This document shows positions 27,517 to 37,004 of a stretch of DNA of 64,000 bases, one piece after another. Source of the DNA: Prochlorococcus sp. AG-347-M23 (GTDB taxonomy: Bacteria > Cyanobacteriota > Cyanobacteriia > PCC-6307 > Cyanobiaceae). Where the stretch lies: assembly GCA_003278855.1 (NCBI GenBank), contig QCCU01000009.1:1-64000 (forward strand). The letters run 5' to 3'. Position 1 is the first letter of the stretch. Each line of letters starts with the position of its first letter. Under the pieces are notes generated by a model. The model saw nothing but the letters and a program-made list of their open reading frames with translations. It was not told where the DNA came from and searched no databases. The position numbers were made by a program, and so were the translations under genes.

Positions 27517-27990
27517 TCAAGAAATACTTTCCAAAAAACCGTTTACAGAGTCTTCTAAAATATCAAGGACATAATCGAAGCCCTCATCACCTCCAAAATA
27601 TGGGTCAGGAACTTCTAGCTCATTAAAAACTGTTCTAAAATCTTGTATTTTTTTAATTGATGCAAAACCAGCTGAAGCTGTTCTATTTTTAAGATTTTGA
27701 ATATTTCTAAAATTCGAATCGTCCATCGCAATAATATAGTTAAATTCGTCAAAATCATTGTTGGTAATTTGACGAGCCCTGCTTAATATATTTATATCTC
27801 TTCTTTCTGCCGCAACTCTCATCCTAGAGTCAGCTTTTTTTCCAATATGCCAACTCCCAGTTCCAGCAGAATCTACAATAAAGTCATCGGTTAAGCCCTT
27901 CTTTTCAATTAGACTTATAAAAATAGCTTCTGCTGCAGGAGACCTACAAATATTTCCCAAACATACAAAAAGAACAGAAATTTTTTTCAT
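27517..27990 (-). CDS. Low-molecular-weight protein tyrosine phosphatase
   Basis: The 157-residue protein starts VLFVCLGNICRSPAAEAIF. The phosphate loop C-x5-R-S (CLGNICRS) is intact. The general-acid loop VPDPYFGGDEGFDYV near the C-terminus supplies the Asp. LSRARQI and DFDEFNYIIAMDDSN match the family core. Its targets in cyanobacteria are not established; cell-surface polysaccharide kinases and photosynthetic proteins are candidates from related systems. It lies upstream of no obvious kinase here. Confidence 0.92.
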   Translation of the reverse strand: MKKISVLFVCLGNICRSPAAEAIFISLIEKKGLTDDFIVDSAGTGSWHIGKKADSRMRVAAERRDINILSRARQITNNDFDEFNYIIAMDDSNFRNIQNLKNRTASAGFASIKKIQDFRTVFNELEVPDPYFGGDEGFDYVLDILEDSVNGFLESIS

Positions 27991-28022
27991 ATGATTTCAA
28001 ATTTCAATAAATTATAAGACTT

Positions 28023-28784
28023 TTAAGTAGTAAATAAAACTTCTTTAATTAAAGATTCAGTAAATTCTTTACCAAACAAACTCGACAACATTGGCCTCGC
28101 TGGATCGTTATCTCTTCTATAATTCAAATAATTATTTTGACCGTTTATTAATTCTTTTTGCAGTTCAATATTGACTTCTTTGCTTTCGAAAAGAATTTCC
28201 AAATACAAATCAAGATATTCCTTGAATGAGGTATAAAGCTGATTAGCAATTAAAAAATCACTTCTTTCTTCTTTAGGTAATTTTGACCATATTGCTCCTG
28301 GAGAAAAAAATCTAGCTACATCCGCAGACATTGCTTCAGCTAATGGAAGTGATGAATGACAATGATTTTTAAGTTTGATAAGTTTTTCTAATAACTGATT
28401 ATTGTATTGATTTTGTATTTTTAATGAGGGCTGAAAATCTAATACTAATAAATAACTATTAGGTAGAGAAACAAAATCTACTCCAAAAAACGGGACGTTA
28501 TAAATGGTGTTAGGAATAATTAAAAAATTTAAAACAGAATAATTTGGACTATTTATACACACTGCTCTTGCGAATTGAATTCTTTTTTTATGCGTTACAC
28601 CCCAAGTAGAGAGATTCACATTCTTTTTTGATTTTTTTGAACCATAAGTTGAATCTTTATAAGAATAATCCGAGGGTATTATTTTTTCTAAACAGTTATA
28701 TTTACTTAAATTATTTGTTAAATATTTTAAAAAATTATGCCATCTCCAATCTGGCCTGTAAAAAATAGTATCTTGTATTAACAT
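28023..28784 (-). CDS. pebB: Phycoerythrobilin:ferredoxin oxidoreductase
   Basis: PebB reduces 15,16-dihydrobiliverdin to phycoerythrobilin with electrons from ferredoxin. It is a ferredoxin-dependent bilin reductase: [39 protein letters not shown] (two adjacent family blocks), then [12 protein letters not shown], and the C-terminal [17 protein letters not shown]. Length is 253 residues. It starts one base after the pebA stop (28785), so it is part of the ho1-pebA-pebB operon. I distinguish it from pebA by position and by the [14 protein letters not shown] tail. Confidence 0.92.
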   Translation of the reverse strand: MLIQDTIFYRPDWRWHNFLKYLTNNLSKYNCLEKIIPSDYSYKDSTYGSKKSKKNVNLSTWGVTHKKRIQFARAVCINSPNYSVLNFLIIPNTIYNVPFFGVDFVSLPNSYLLVLDFQPSLKIQNQYNNQLLEKLIKLKNHCHSSLPLAEAMSADVARFFSPGAIWSKLPKEERSDFLIANQLYTSFKEYLDLYLEILFESKEVNIELQKELINGQNNYLNYRRDNDPARPMLSSLFGKEFTESLIKEVLFTT

Positions 28785-29495
28785 TCAATAAATAATCTCA
28801 TTATTTAATGTAAAAAGGAATTTATTGACAAATTTTTTTGTCCATTGTTCTCCAAAAAAAGATTTAAACAATTTATCTGCAGGGTCTTTTTCAAAACTAT
28901 ACTTATCATATTTAATTTGATTAATCTTTATTTCTTCTGCATCTAAGAATTGATTAACAGGATTCGATTTATGAATGTTCAAATAATTATTTACAAATGA
29001 ATGAAATATATTATTTAAATCTCTATCAAGATTTAATTTATTTCCTCTACATATAATTACCCATGGCGAAAAATACTTTTTTGAATCATATATATTCTTC
29101 ATTTTATTATTATCAAATGCAGAATATTTTTTTTTAATAATACCTAAACTTGAACAATATTTTTCGAGATATTTGCCTTCTTGAATTAAAGGTTGATAAT
29201 CAAGTATTGCTATTAACTTTTGAGAAGTTCCAAACCATAAAATATCAGCTCCTAAAATAGGCATTTCACAATCAAAATTAGGATATGCAACCGTATTAAA
29301 AACTTGCAGTTTTTTGCCACCATCTAATCTTGTTATTCGCCACTTTCTATATTCGGTAGATGAAAAAAGCCAATTCTTAATAATATATTTTGAGTCTTCA
29401 TTATGATGTTCTTTAAATTCGCTAGATATTTGTACTTCATGACCATTTAATTCATCAATATTGGTTTTAAGAAAATCAACTAATGAATCAAACAT
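28785..29495 (-). CDS. pebA: 15,16-dihydrobiliverdin:ferredoxin oxidoreductase
   Basis: PebA reduces biliverdin IX-alpha to 15,16-dihydrobiliverdin, which is channelled to PebB. The bilin-reductase blocks are [54 protein letters not shown], and the tail [24 protein letters not shown] choose the ATG at 29495 (MFDSLVDFL, 236 residues). It sits one base after the ho1 stop codon, whereas a TTG at 29549 would overlap ho1 by 53 bases. Confidence 0.93.
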   Translation of the reverse strand: MFDSLVDFLKTNIDELNGHEVQISSEFKEHHNEDSKYIIKNWLFSSTEYRKWRITRLDGGKKLQVFNTVAYPNFDCEMPILGADILWFGTSQKLIAILDYQPLIQEGKYLEKYCSSLGIIKKKYSAFDNNKMKNIYDSKKYFSPWVIICRGNKLNLDRDLNNIFHSFVNNYLNIHKSNPVNQFLDAEEIKINQIKYDKYSFEKDPADKLFKSFFGEQWTKKFVNKFLFTLNNEIIY

Positions 29496-29496
29496 A

Positions 29497-30207
29497 TTAG
29501 GTCTCGGTGCTTCCTTTCCTGACTTTTTTTGTAATGTAATTGAATACAATCTTTCCTAAAACAGCAATCAAGTTACCTTCAAGCTCCTTAAACATTTTCA
29601 TATTGTAAGTAAAAGCTTGATTAGCTTCATCAATAATTTGATCAGCAGTCTTTTGATTTATTGGAAGTTGATTCAAAGTAAGGGAATATTCTTCCTTAAA
29701 TTTCTTTTCATCAGCAATTAATTCAAACTCATAGAAATTTAAACCATCATTTCCCTGCAAATTTAATGCTTTTTTAGCGATCCTTTTCAAAATTTGCCCT
29801 CCAGATAAATCTCCTATATAGCGAGTGTAGTGGTGACCAACTAATAGCTCTGGTGAATTTCTTGCGACCTCTCGGATTCTTTCAACATATTCTTTTGCTG
29901 AGTGAGAAATATTAATTTCATTCTTCCAGTTTTCACCAAAATAAAATTTAAGATCATTTACAAGAGTTTCTTTCCTAAATAACGATTTAAAACCTATAGG
30001 TTTTATTACGGGATGTTCCTCATTGACCAGTCTTTCAATTTCTTCTTCCATAGCTTCATAAACAAAATATAAATCACTAATTAATTTTCTATAAGATTTT
30101 TTTTCAACAACTCCTTTTAAAAAACAAGCCACAAAGCCAGTATTTTCTGCCATAGTATGGGATTTTTTTGTCCCTTCTCTTAATTGTCCTGCAAGAGCAA
30201 CTGCCAT
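29497..30207 (-). CDS. ho1: Heme oxygenase (biliverdin-producing)
   Basis: Heme oxygenase opens heme to biliverdin IX-alpha, iron and CO using reduced ferredoxin. The 236 residues start [26 protein letters not shown]; the heme-ligand His is the one in KKSHTMAEN. The distal-helix motif [20 protein letters not shown] is intact. It is the first gene of a tight operon with pebA and pebB. A full PEB pathway in a genome lacking ordinary phycobilisomes points to a residual phycoerythrin or another bilin use; this last point is inference from Prochlorococcus biology. Confidence 0.96.
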   Translation of the reverse strand: MAVALAGQLREGTKKSHTMAENTGFVACFLKGVVEKKSYRKLISDLYFVYEAMEEEIERLVNEEHPVIKPIGFKSLFRKETLVNDLKFYFGENWKNEINISHSAKEYVERIREVARNSPELLVGHHYTRYIGDLSGGQILKRIAKKALNLQGNDGLNFYEFELIADEKKFKEEYSLTLNQLPINQKTADQIIDEANQAFTYNMKMFKELEGNLIAVLGKIVFNYITKKVRKGSTET

Positions 30208-30264
30208 ATATTTTGAATTATTTTTGTAAGTGTATTTAATCTACAAGGAAAATACATAAAACAG

Positions 30265-30729
30265 CTAATTTTTGTTACCAGCAGATGTTGTAGAGAATAA
30301 CTTATAAAGTTCTTTACAAACCAAAAAAAGGTTATCTTTTTGTTCCTTTTGCGGTAAATGAGTACCAGTCATTTCCCAATCACCGATGGTAGCCACTCTC
30401 CATCTCTCGGAGGGAACAATCATACCTCGCATAATTATTCCCAACAATTTCGGAACTCTGCCATTATTATCATTTTCAATCCTTAATTGTAAGAGTATTG
30501 CTCTACATTCAATAAGAGGACTCCAACCAGGAAAATGAAACGCAAAATCAATAGTATCTTGCATGGATTCATTATTTGAATTGTCCCAGGGACTAAAGTT
30601 TACGCTTGCATCTGGAAAATATTTCCGAAACAAAGCTGCAGTAGAAGCAATTTTATTGGCTATTTCAACATTACTTACATTAGAACTCGCATTCATAAAG
30701 TAGTTGAGTATTTTTTTTGAAAATGACAT
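30265..30729 (-). CDS. Conserved cyanobacterial hypothetical protein
   Basis: The protein has 154 residues. It has an N-terminal helical stretch (EIANKIASTAALFRKYFPDA), an acidic middle (SPWDNSNNESMQDTIDF), then FHFPGWSPLIECRAILLQLR and PKLLGIIMRGMIVPSERWRV, which look like alternating strands, and a helical C-terminus. There is no signal peptide or metal motif. It lies 57 bases upstream of ho1 on the same strand, so cotranscription with ho1-pebA-pebB is possible. The function is unknown. Confidence 0.7.
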   Translation of the reverse strand: MSFSKKILNYFMNASSNVSNVEIANKIASTAALFRKYFPDASVNFSPWDNSNNESMQDTIDFAFHFPGWSPLIECRAILLQLRIENDNNGRVPKLLGIIMRGMIVPSERWRVATIGDWEMTGTHLPQKEQKDNLFLVCKELYKLFSTTSAGNKN

Positions 30730-30908
30730 AATTTGCTTTAACTTGCTTATTAACTACTTTTTCTTTTAATAAAGATGTTGAAATGCTGATCAACAAACTA
30801 TTCTCTATTCACATTTGAATAATAAATTTCTAGGTTTTAAAGAAAATAACTCATCGCAAATTACAATACGAAGAACTTCAATGAGTTATATTTTATAAAT
30901 TAAATGCT

Positions 30909-32333
30909 ATGCCAAAATTTGAAAAATTAACTTTACCTAATGAAGGCGAGATAATAACTTTTAATCAAGGCAAGCCTAATGTTCCTAATAATCCAATTGT
31001 CCCATTTATTAGGGGTGATGGCACTGGAGTTGATATTTGGCCTGCAACTCAAATCGTTCTTGATTCAGCGATTAAAAAAAGCTATGGAGATGAAAGAAAA
31101 ATTAATTGGTTTAAAGTCTATGCAGGAGATGAAGCTTGTGAACTTTATGGAACATATAACTATCTGCCTCAAGATACTATTGAAGCAATCAAACACTTTG
31201 GTGTAGCCATCAAAGGTCCTTTAACGACTCCCATCGGTGGAGGTATAAGATCTCTTAATGTTGCATTAAGGCAAATCTTTGATTTATATAGCTGTGTTAG
31301 ACCATGCAAATATTATTCAGGAACTCCGAGCCCTCACAAAAATCCCCAAAATTTAGACGTTATTGTTTATAGAGAAAATACTGAGGATATCTACATGGGT
31401 ATTGAATGGGAAGCAGAGGATAATAATTGTCTTGAATTAATTAATCACTTAAATAACGTTGTCATACCAAAAAGTAAAAATTTAAAAAATAGATCTATAC
31501 CAGAGGGATCAGGTATTGGAATAAAACCAGTAAGTAAATCTGGTAGCCAAAGGCATATTAGAAAAGCTATTGAACATGCCAAAAGATTATCAGGAGATAA
31601 AAGGCATGTAACTCTTGTACACAAAGGGAATATTATGAAATATACAGAAGGTGCATTTAGAGATTGGGGATATGAATTAGCAGTAAATGAATTTAGAGAA
31701 GATTGCATTACAGAGAGAGAAAGCTGGATTTTAGATAATATTCAGAAAAATCCAGAAATTACAATTGAAAATAATGCTCGAAAAATTGAACCAGGTTTTG
31801 ACAAGCTTACAAATAACAAAAAAGCATTCATTTGCGAAGAAATTAAAGAAGTTATTTCATCAATATCAAATTCTCACGGAGATGGAAAATGGAGAGAACT
31901 TATTCTAGTTGATGATCGGATAGCTGATAGTATATTTCAACAAATTCAAACTAGACCTCAAGAATATTCAATTCTTGCAACCTTAAATCTCAATGGAGAC
32001 TATGTTTCTGATGCAGCTGCAGCAATTGTTGGTGGCCTAGGTATGGCTCCTGGTGCAAATATTGGAGATAATGCCGCAATTTTCGAAGCTACGCACGGTA
32101 CTGCGCCAAAACATGCAGGCTTAAATAAGATTAATCCAGGCTCAGTAATTCTTAGTGGTGTAATGATGCTTGAATATTTTGGTTGGGATGAGGCAGCTAA
32201 CTTAATTACTAATGGTTTAAGTAAGGCAATTGAGCAAAAAAAAGTCACCTATGATTTAGCACGCTTAATGGAACCAAAAGTAGAACCCCTATCCTGCAGC
32301 AGTTTTGCTGAAGAAATTATCTCAAATTTCTAA
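30909..32333 (+). CDS. icd: NADP-dependent isocitrate dehydrogenase
   Basis: ICD converts isocitrate to 2-oxoglutarate, the carbon skeleton for ammonium assimilation and the nitrogen-status signal in cyanobacteria. The 474 residues contain PFIRGDGTGVDIWPA, the substrate loop TTPIGGGIRSLNVALRQ, YRENTEDIYMGIEWE, LVHKGNIMKYTEGAF, and the C-terminal EATHGTAPKHAG with NADP-specific context. The 179 bases upstream should hold the promoter; I found no clear NtcA box (GTA-N8-TAC). It is convergent with the DUF1537 gene, two bases away. Confidence 0.97.
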   Translation: MPKFEKLTLPNEGEIITFNQGKPNVPNNPIVPFIRGDGTGVDIWPATQIVLDSAIKKSYGDERKINWFKVYAGDEACELYGTYNYLPQDTIEAIKHFGVAIKGPLTTPIGGGIRSLNVALRQIFDLYSCVRPCKYYSGTPSPHKNPQNLDVIVYRENTEDIYMGIEWEAEDNNCLELINHLNNVVIPKSKNLKNRSIPEGSGIGIKPVSKSGSQRHIRKAIEHAKRLSGDKRHVTLVHKGNIMKYTEGAFRDWGYELAVNEFREDCITERESWILDNIQKNPEITIENNARKIEPGFDKLTNNKKAFICEEIKEVISSISNSHGDGKWRELILVDDRIADSIFQQIQTRPQEYSILATLNLNGDYVSDAAAAIVGGLGMAPGANIGDNAAIFEATHGTAPKHAGLNKINPGSVILSGVMMLEYFGWDEAANLITNGLSKAIEQKKVTYDLARLMEPKVEPLSCSSFAEEIISNF

Positions 32334-32335
32334 TT

Positions 32336-33685
32336 TTAAAAATTATTTTTATTTTCAAAAACTTTCCAAATATTAACCAGTGAATCTTTAGTACCAATGT
32401 TTCCAGGATGAGTAACAATGGGAAGTTTTTCACCATTTTTTAGGTTGTAAGTCACCACTGAAATGCCAGTTAAAATCTGTCCTTCAAGATAAACATAATC
32501 TGCATTAAGTCCTTTACTAAGAATCAAATTTGTTGTTATTCCACCTTTTGAAATCAAATATCCTATTTCATACTTCAAATCCGTGACTAATTCAGCAATA
32601 AAACAAGCAAGTAAATTATAAAAATTAAATAGTTCAGAAGAATCTAAAGACATAAATTTTCTTGAAGTAAACAAAACAGGAGTTTTTCCTCTCTCAAAAG
32701 AAAATCTAATTTCTTTTAAAAATTTATTTTTAAACAAATTCCTTCTTTTCTGATTATTATCTGATGAAGTAATTTTAAAGAATTCAAAAACATCTAATTC
32801 AACTGGATTGCAATTACTTATCTCTAATAAATTATTCAATTGTATTGTTGAAAGTTCTACATAAGATCCAACAATTATCAGTCCTGGAAGAAAACTCTTT
32901 TCTTTATTTTTTATTCTTAAATTAGAGAAAAATATTTCAGTCTGAGAGACACTTTTTTTCTCAGAAATTGAACTTATGAAACTTGCTGCAGTTCGAAAAA
33001 GGAATTTTTTTTGTTTAATTAATTTTTTAATAACTAAAGAAAATTTTTTTAGTTGAGAATAATTCTCTACATCTACAACTACATGTTTATTATTCTTCAA
33101 GTTCTTTAGTGTTTTAAAAATAATATTATTTTCTTCATCATTTAGCATTTCGATATCTGATAATAAAAGATTTTGAATATCTTCAAAATTTATTTTCGAT
33201 TTACTCTGCTGAAATAAAAGATTCTTAACATTACTAGTCTCGTATCCAAAAATTTTATCTGTTGCAAAAATTGTTTGACTAATAGGAGTTTTATCAACAA
33301 AATGAGATCCATTAACTGTGAATCTTTTACCTTCTATGAAAGCTGGAATATGAAAAGTAGCATCAAAAGGACCTAAGCAACTATTTAGAGCACTTGGCTC
33401 TAAATAGTTATGTCCTCGAAGAGTAGAGTCTCCTCTACTTATAAAAATAATTTCTTCTTCATAGGCTTGAGAAGTAATTACAGTCTTAAGATTTTTGCAA
33501 ATTTCCTCTATTGTTAATTTCGCATCATTTTCCGATAGTGACCTTGTATTAGCCAAAATAAAAAATAAATTAGATTTAGATTCAAAACCTTTAGCTAAAG
33601 TTGAGCAGTCCCACTTAAGCAGTAATAAGCAATCGTGAACAGTTTGAGAGCCTGTTGGATCATCATCTATAACGACAAATTTCAT
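32336..33685 (-). CDS. Four-carbon acid sugar kinase family (DUF1537)
   Basis: The N-terminal motif IDDDPTGSQTVHD (residues 6-18) and the ISRGDSTLRGHNYLEP block are signatures of the DUF1537 family (OtnK/DtnK), ATP-dependent kinases of four-carbon sugar acids. The C-terminal nucleotide-binding half includes LISKGGITTNLIL and GEKLPIVTHPGNIGTKDSL. The 449 residues are full length. Elsewhere these kinases usually sit beside a PdxA2-like dehydrogenase, which is absent here. Instead a mutarotase follows upstream on the same strand. Substrate unknown; a metabolite-repair or threonate/erythronate role is inference. Confidence 0.85.
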   Translation of the reverse strand: MKFVVIDDDPTGSQTVHDCLLLLKWDCSTLAKGFESKSNLFFILANTRSLSENDAKLTIEEICKNLKTVITSQAYEEEIIFISRGDSTLRGHNYLEPSALNSCLGPFDATFHIPAFIEGKRFTVNGSHFVDKTPISQTIFATDKIFGYETSNVKNLLFQQSKSKINFEDIQNLLLSDIEMLNDEENNIIFKTLKNLKNNKHVVVDVENYSQLKKFSLVIKKLIKQKKFLFRTAASFISSISEKKSVSQTEIFFSNLRIKNKEKSFLPGLIIVGSYVELSTIQLNNLLEISNCNPVELDVFEFFKITSSDNNQKRRNLFKNKFLKEIRFSFERGKTPVLFTSRKFMSLDSSELFNFYNLLACFIAELVTDLKYEIGYLISKGGITTNLILSKGLNADYVYLEGQILTGISVVTYNLKNGEKLPIVTHPGNIGTKDSLVNIWKVFENKNNF

Positions 33686-33698
33686 AAGTATTGCAAAA

Positions 33699-34553
33699 TT
33701 ACTTAAGAGATTTTATTTGTATTGAGGCATTTAACCTTTTACTATCATTTGAAGGAATCATAATGTTTCTAAATCCATCAATAAAAGAATTTCGAGGACT
33801 AGTCCAAGGTTCGAGACATATCATTCTTCTTGGAGGATCACTCCAAATAACGCCTAAATCAAAAGGATATGGATGATTTAAAGTTACCTCTCTTTTAAAA
33901 ATTTTATCTCGAAAAGAGCTTCTACCGGAAGTATACATAAGTAGATCAACTCCTAAATTAATTTTGTTTAATTCATCCAAAGTATTATTTATAGTATTTC
34001 TTTCTTGATCCTGACAATTAAGTGGATTATCAACAAACTCTAAATTTTTGAAATCTGAAATTTTAAAATAAGGATGCAAACCAAAATTTATAGGCATAGC
34101 AAAGTCTGTTTTGTTATGGATTGTAATTTCAAATTCTAAAGAGTTAATTTTTAAGATAACTTCTATTTTTAGTTCGAAATCGAAAGGATAATATTTTTTG
34201 GTTTTTTTAGATGCATTTAAGAATAAACATAAAAATTTTTCATCTTCATTGATGGAGTATTGCCATTTCAAATCCCTAGCGAAACCATGTTGTGGTAATT
34301 GCAAGTAACCATTTCCAAATACTGAACTAGAGGTATTGAGATTTCCACAAATCGGAAACAAGATTGGAATGCCTCCCCTAATACTTTTTGTCTTATCCAT
34401 AAATCTTGTTTCATCGAAATAAAGTATTTCATTACCATCCGAAACCCAATTTGTAATAACGCCTCCTCTTTCAGGACAAAATTTAATGTAATTATTTTTA
34501 TCCAATTGAAAGACAAAAATTCCTTGGTCCTTATTAGATAATTCAAGTTTCAC
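33699..34553 (-). CDS. Aldose 1-epimerase/mutarotase-like protein
   Basis: This is a beta-sandwich mutarotase of the galactose mutarotase/YeaD type. The N-terminal part has RGGVITNW and RGGIPILFPICGN, with the central Arg and Pro of the family. The catalytic His is in QHGFARDLKW and the second in NFGLHPYFKI. A late Glu lies in RMICLEPWTSP. The length is 284 residues. In this family the hexose-6-phosphate 1-epimerases and galactose mutarotases are hard to separate by eye. It lies between an alpha/beta hydrolase (9 bases upstream) and the DUF1537 kinase (13 bases downstream), all on the minus strand. Confidence 0.85.
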   Translation of the reverse strand: MKLELSNKDQGIFVFQLDKNNYIKFCPERGGVITNWVSDGNEILYFDETRFMDKTKSIRGGIPILFPICGNLNTSSSVFGNGYLQLPQHGFARDLKWQYSINEDEKFLCLFLNASKKTKKYYPFDFELKIEVILKINSLEFEITIHNKTDFAMPINFGLHPYFKISDFKNLEFVDNPLNCQDQERNTINNTLDELNKINLGVDLLMYTSGRSSFRDKIFKREVTLNHPYPFDLGVIWSDPPRRMICLEPWTSPRNSFIDGFRNIMIPSNDSKRLNASIQIKSLK

Positions 34554-34562
34554 GATTATTAC

Positions 34563-35462
34563 TTAAAGAGAATCAACCCAATCCAAAATATGCTGATTAA
34601 CTAATTCAGGTATCTCATCATGAGGACAATGTCCTGCGTCAAGAATAATTTCTTTTGTATTCTTTGGTGTAAATTTTTTATAAAGATTTCTTTTTTTTGG
34701 AGTGTTCATCCATGGATCTTTCCCTCCCCAAAGAAGTAATAATGGTGCATTTAGTTTTGCGAATAGCTTATCCAACGGCAATCCCTGAGGACCTGATGGG
34801 TTAAACACACTTCTAAATACATTAAAAGCTCCGAAATCTAGAGAAGGCTTTCTTATTGACTCAACTAAAAAATCATCAACATTTTTTTTATCAACATAAA
34901 CTTGATTCAACGTTTTTTTAATATTTTTTGGATTTCTCATATTTTCAAAAATCAAACGTTGAAGAACAATATTTTTCAAAAATATGCCGGCAACTGTTTC
35001 AATTGAAGTTTGCAATATATTCTTTTTGATAGTTTTTTCTTCACTAAAATATCCAGCAGCATTAAGTAAGATCACTCCTGCGTTTAGCTTATTTAATTCT
35101 GCACCAGCAGCTAATGCGGCATAACCACCTAATGAATTTCCAACAACAATTGTAGGTTTTTTTATTTTCTCTTTTACATAAGCGACAACCTGATCTTTCC
35201 ATAAAGATCCTGAGTATTCGACGTCTTGAGGCTTAGGACTTTTTCCAAAACCGAGTAAATCCATAGCATGAACTTCGTATTTTGTACTCAAAATAGGAAT
35301 ATTAAATCTCCAATGATCCGTAGAAGCACCGAAACCATGAATTAATAAAATTGCACATTCTTTTGATGTTTGCTCGGGCTTAGCGGAAACTGTATGAATT
35401 GGGTAATTTAAAAAATTCCAGTTATAATTAACATCACTATCTACCAGAGCTGACTTTTCCAT
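34563..35462 (-). CDS. Alpha/beta-fold hydrolase
   Basis: The fold is clear from the oxyanion region LLIHGFGASTDHWRFN, DLLGFGKSPKPQ, the nucleophile elbow VGNSLGGYAAL (Ser), LLWGGKDPW (Asp), and DAGHCPHDEIPE (His). The catalytic triad is therefore complete. Length is 299 residues. It is a paralogue of the gene at 63019-63936. Such cyanobacterial proteins resemble plant pheophytinase-like hydrolases, but the substrate cannot be assigned. It is nine bases upstream of the mutarotase and 42 bases downstream of the antiporter. Confidence 0.85.
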   Translation of the reverse strand: MEKSALVDSDVNYNWNFLNYPIHTVSAKPEQTSKECAILLIHGFGASTDHWRFNIPILSTKYEVHAMDLLGFGKSPKPQDVEYSGSLWKDQVVAYVKEKIKKPTIVVGNSLGGYAALAAGAELNKLNAGVILLNAAGYFSEEKTIKKNILQTSIETVAGIFLKNIVLQRLIFENMRNPKNIKKTLNQVYVDKKNVDDFLVESIRKPSLDFGAFNVFRSVFNPSGPQGLPLDKLFAKLNAPLLLLWGGKDPWMNTPKKRNLYKKFTPKNTKEIILDAGHCPHDEIPELVNQHILDWVDSL

Positions 35463-35504
35463 TCATTGAAAATTTATCTTTATTGATTCTAATAAACTTA
35501 TTCC

Positions 35505-36872
35505 CTAAAGAAGACCCACAGGATCAGCTGCAACATCATCTGAAATTTTATTCCCATCATTTGGGGGCTTATCTTTTAGAACAATTCTTAAGAGTACAGG
35601 TGCAAGAAACGTAGTTCCTATAACCATTAATAAAATAGCTGCTTCAAGAGAAGGAGTTAATAACTTAGCGCTTGTTCCTAGCCCAAGAAAAATTAAACCA
35701 ACCTCTCCTCTAGGCATCATACCCAAACCTACAACTAATCTATTTGTAGGTTTATCACTTGAAAATACCCATCCGGCTGCAATTTTTCCAATAATCGCAA
35801 CAACTAATAAAAATCCTGCAACTACAAGAGCTGATCTGCTTGTTGGATCAAGTGGATTGATAACAGACAAATCCATTCCAGCTCCAACTAATACAAAGAA
35901 AATAGTTGCGAATAAGGAAACTAAGGGTAAAACAGATTGTTGTATTGCATGATTATTTTTAGAACTACTAAGAATCAATCCAGCTGCAAAAGCCCCTAAA
36001 GCTGCTTCCAATCCAATGGCTGTTGCCACGAAACAACACAATACAAGTATCACAAAAGAAGCTACCACCACGGCTCCAGGAGCCTTTAATCTATCTAATA
36101 ACCAATCAAAACCTGGAGCAGCTGTTCTACTTAATGCAATAGCAGCAATAACAAACACTACTGCTGCTGCAACTAATTTAACAATGGGAGCAATTTCTAA
36201 AGTACCTCCGGCAGCAAGGGCGACTACAACTGCCAGAATAACAATTCCCAAAATATCGTCTAACACTGCCGCACCAATAACAATCTGTCCTTCTCTGGTT
36301 TTCAAATATCCCAATTCACCGAAAACACTTGCTGTAATTCCTATACTTGTGGCTGTCATAGATGCTCCAGCAAAAACTGCTGGAATTAGATCTACTTGGA
36401 AAATAAACATTAATCCAAGAGTTCCAAACGCAAAAGGTAAAATTACGCCAGCCATAGCAACAGTAAAAGCCTGAGCACCGACAGCTACCAATTCCTCTAA
36501 CTCACTTTCTAAGCCTGTTAAAAATAAAAGTGCATATAAACCAAGTGTTGCTACTGCTTGGAGCGAGGGAAAGCTTTCGAAATAAACATCTGGTACTGCT
36601 TCGGGGGGGATTGACGCTAATGAACTAATAACATTTACAAGTCCCTCATTTAGTTCAGTTCCAGCTGAGGGCGGTATCAATAAATGGAATCCTGATGCTC
36701 CTATTACAACCCCTGCAAGAAGCTCACCTACAATCGTTGGTAAACTTAGTCTTACTAATACTTCTGCTAATGCTCTTGCTGCTAAAAAGATCAATAAAAA
36801 TCTTATAACTCCGATCAATGTTTCAGCAACTTCTAAATCATGTGCACTTAATTCAGCAAGTAAAGAGTACAT
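35505..36872 (-). CDS. Na+/H+ (or K+/H+) antiporter, CPA2 family
   Basis: This integral membrane protein of 455 residues has about 12 hydrophobic helices. The CPA2 core is visible as FLTGLESELEEL, SMTATSIGITASVFGELG, GAAVLDDILGIVIL with the ion-binding Asp pair, and GLEAALGAFAAGLILS. There is no C-terminal TrkA/RCK domain, so it is the short NapA-like form. It probably keeps cytosolic sodium and pH balanced in seawater. It diverges from glgP across 132 bases that contain a 9-bp inverted repeat. Confidence 0.92.
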   Translation of the reverse strand: MYSLLAELSAHDLEVAETLIGVIRFLLIFLAARALAEVLVRLSLPTIVGELLAGVVIGASGFHLLIPPSAGTELNEGLVNVISSLASIPPEAVPDVYFESFPSLQAVATLGLYALLFLTGLESELEELVAVGAQAFTVAMAGVILPFAFGTLGLMFIFQVDLIPAVFAGASMTATSIGITASVFGELGYLKTREGQIVIGAAVLDDILGIVILAVVVALAAGGTLEIAPIVKLVAAAVVFVIAAIALSRTAAPGFDWLLDRLKAPGAVVVASFVILVLCCFVATAIGLEAALGAFAAGLILSSSKNNHAIQQSVLPLVSLFATIFFVLVGAGMDLSVINPLDPTSRSALVVAGFLLVVAIIGKIAAGWVFSSDKPTNRLVVGLGMMPRGEVGLIFLGLGTSAKLLTPSLEAAILLMVIGTTFLAPVLLRIVLKDKPPNDGNKISDDVAADPVGLL

Positions 36873-36884
36873 TTAAGTGTAAAA

Positions 36885-36915
36885 AATAAACTACCTAATT
36901 GGAAGATAGTTTATT
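36885..36915. promoter_or_regulatory. Inverted repeat between divergent antiporter and glgP genes
   Basis: The arms AATAAACTA (36885-36893) and TAGTTTATT (36907-36915) are perfect complements separated by 13 bases. The repeat lies 12 bases from the antiporter start and about 90 bases before glgP. It could be an operator dyad or an RNA stem in the antiporter leader. No regulator is suggested by the sequence. Confidence 0.4.
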
Positions 36916-37004
36916 GAGGGCCCACTTTAAGGAATATGTAAGAAAAAAGCAAAAATACTCAACAAGTGTGGATCTGAAGTTACAACAAAGAAATTTTCTA
37001 AAAA

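Noticed and set aside
30730-30908. NtcA site before icd
   Set aside because: No GTA-N8-TAC match was found by reading the region.
36016-36474. A 152-codon open frame on the plus strand inside the antiporter
   Set aside because: It is low-complexity Ala/Thr/Ile sequence, the expected mirror of transmembrane-helix codons. The minus-strand antiporter is unmistakable.
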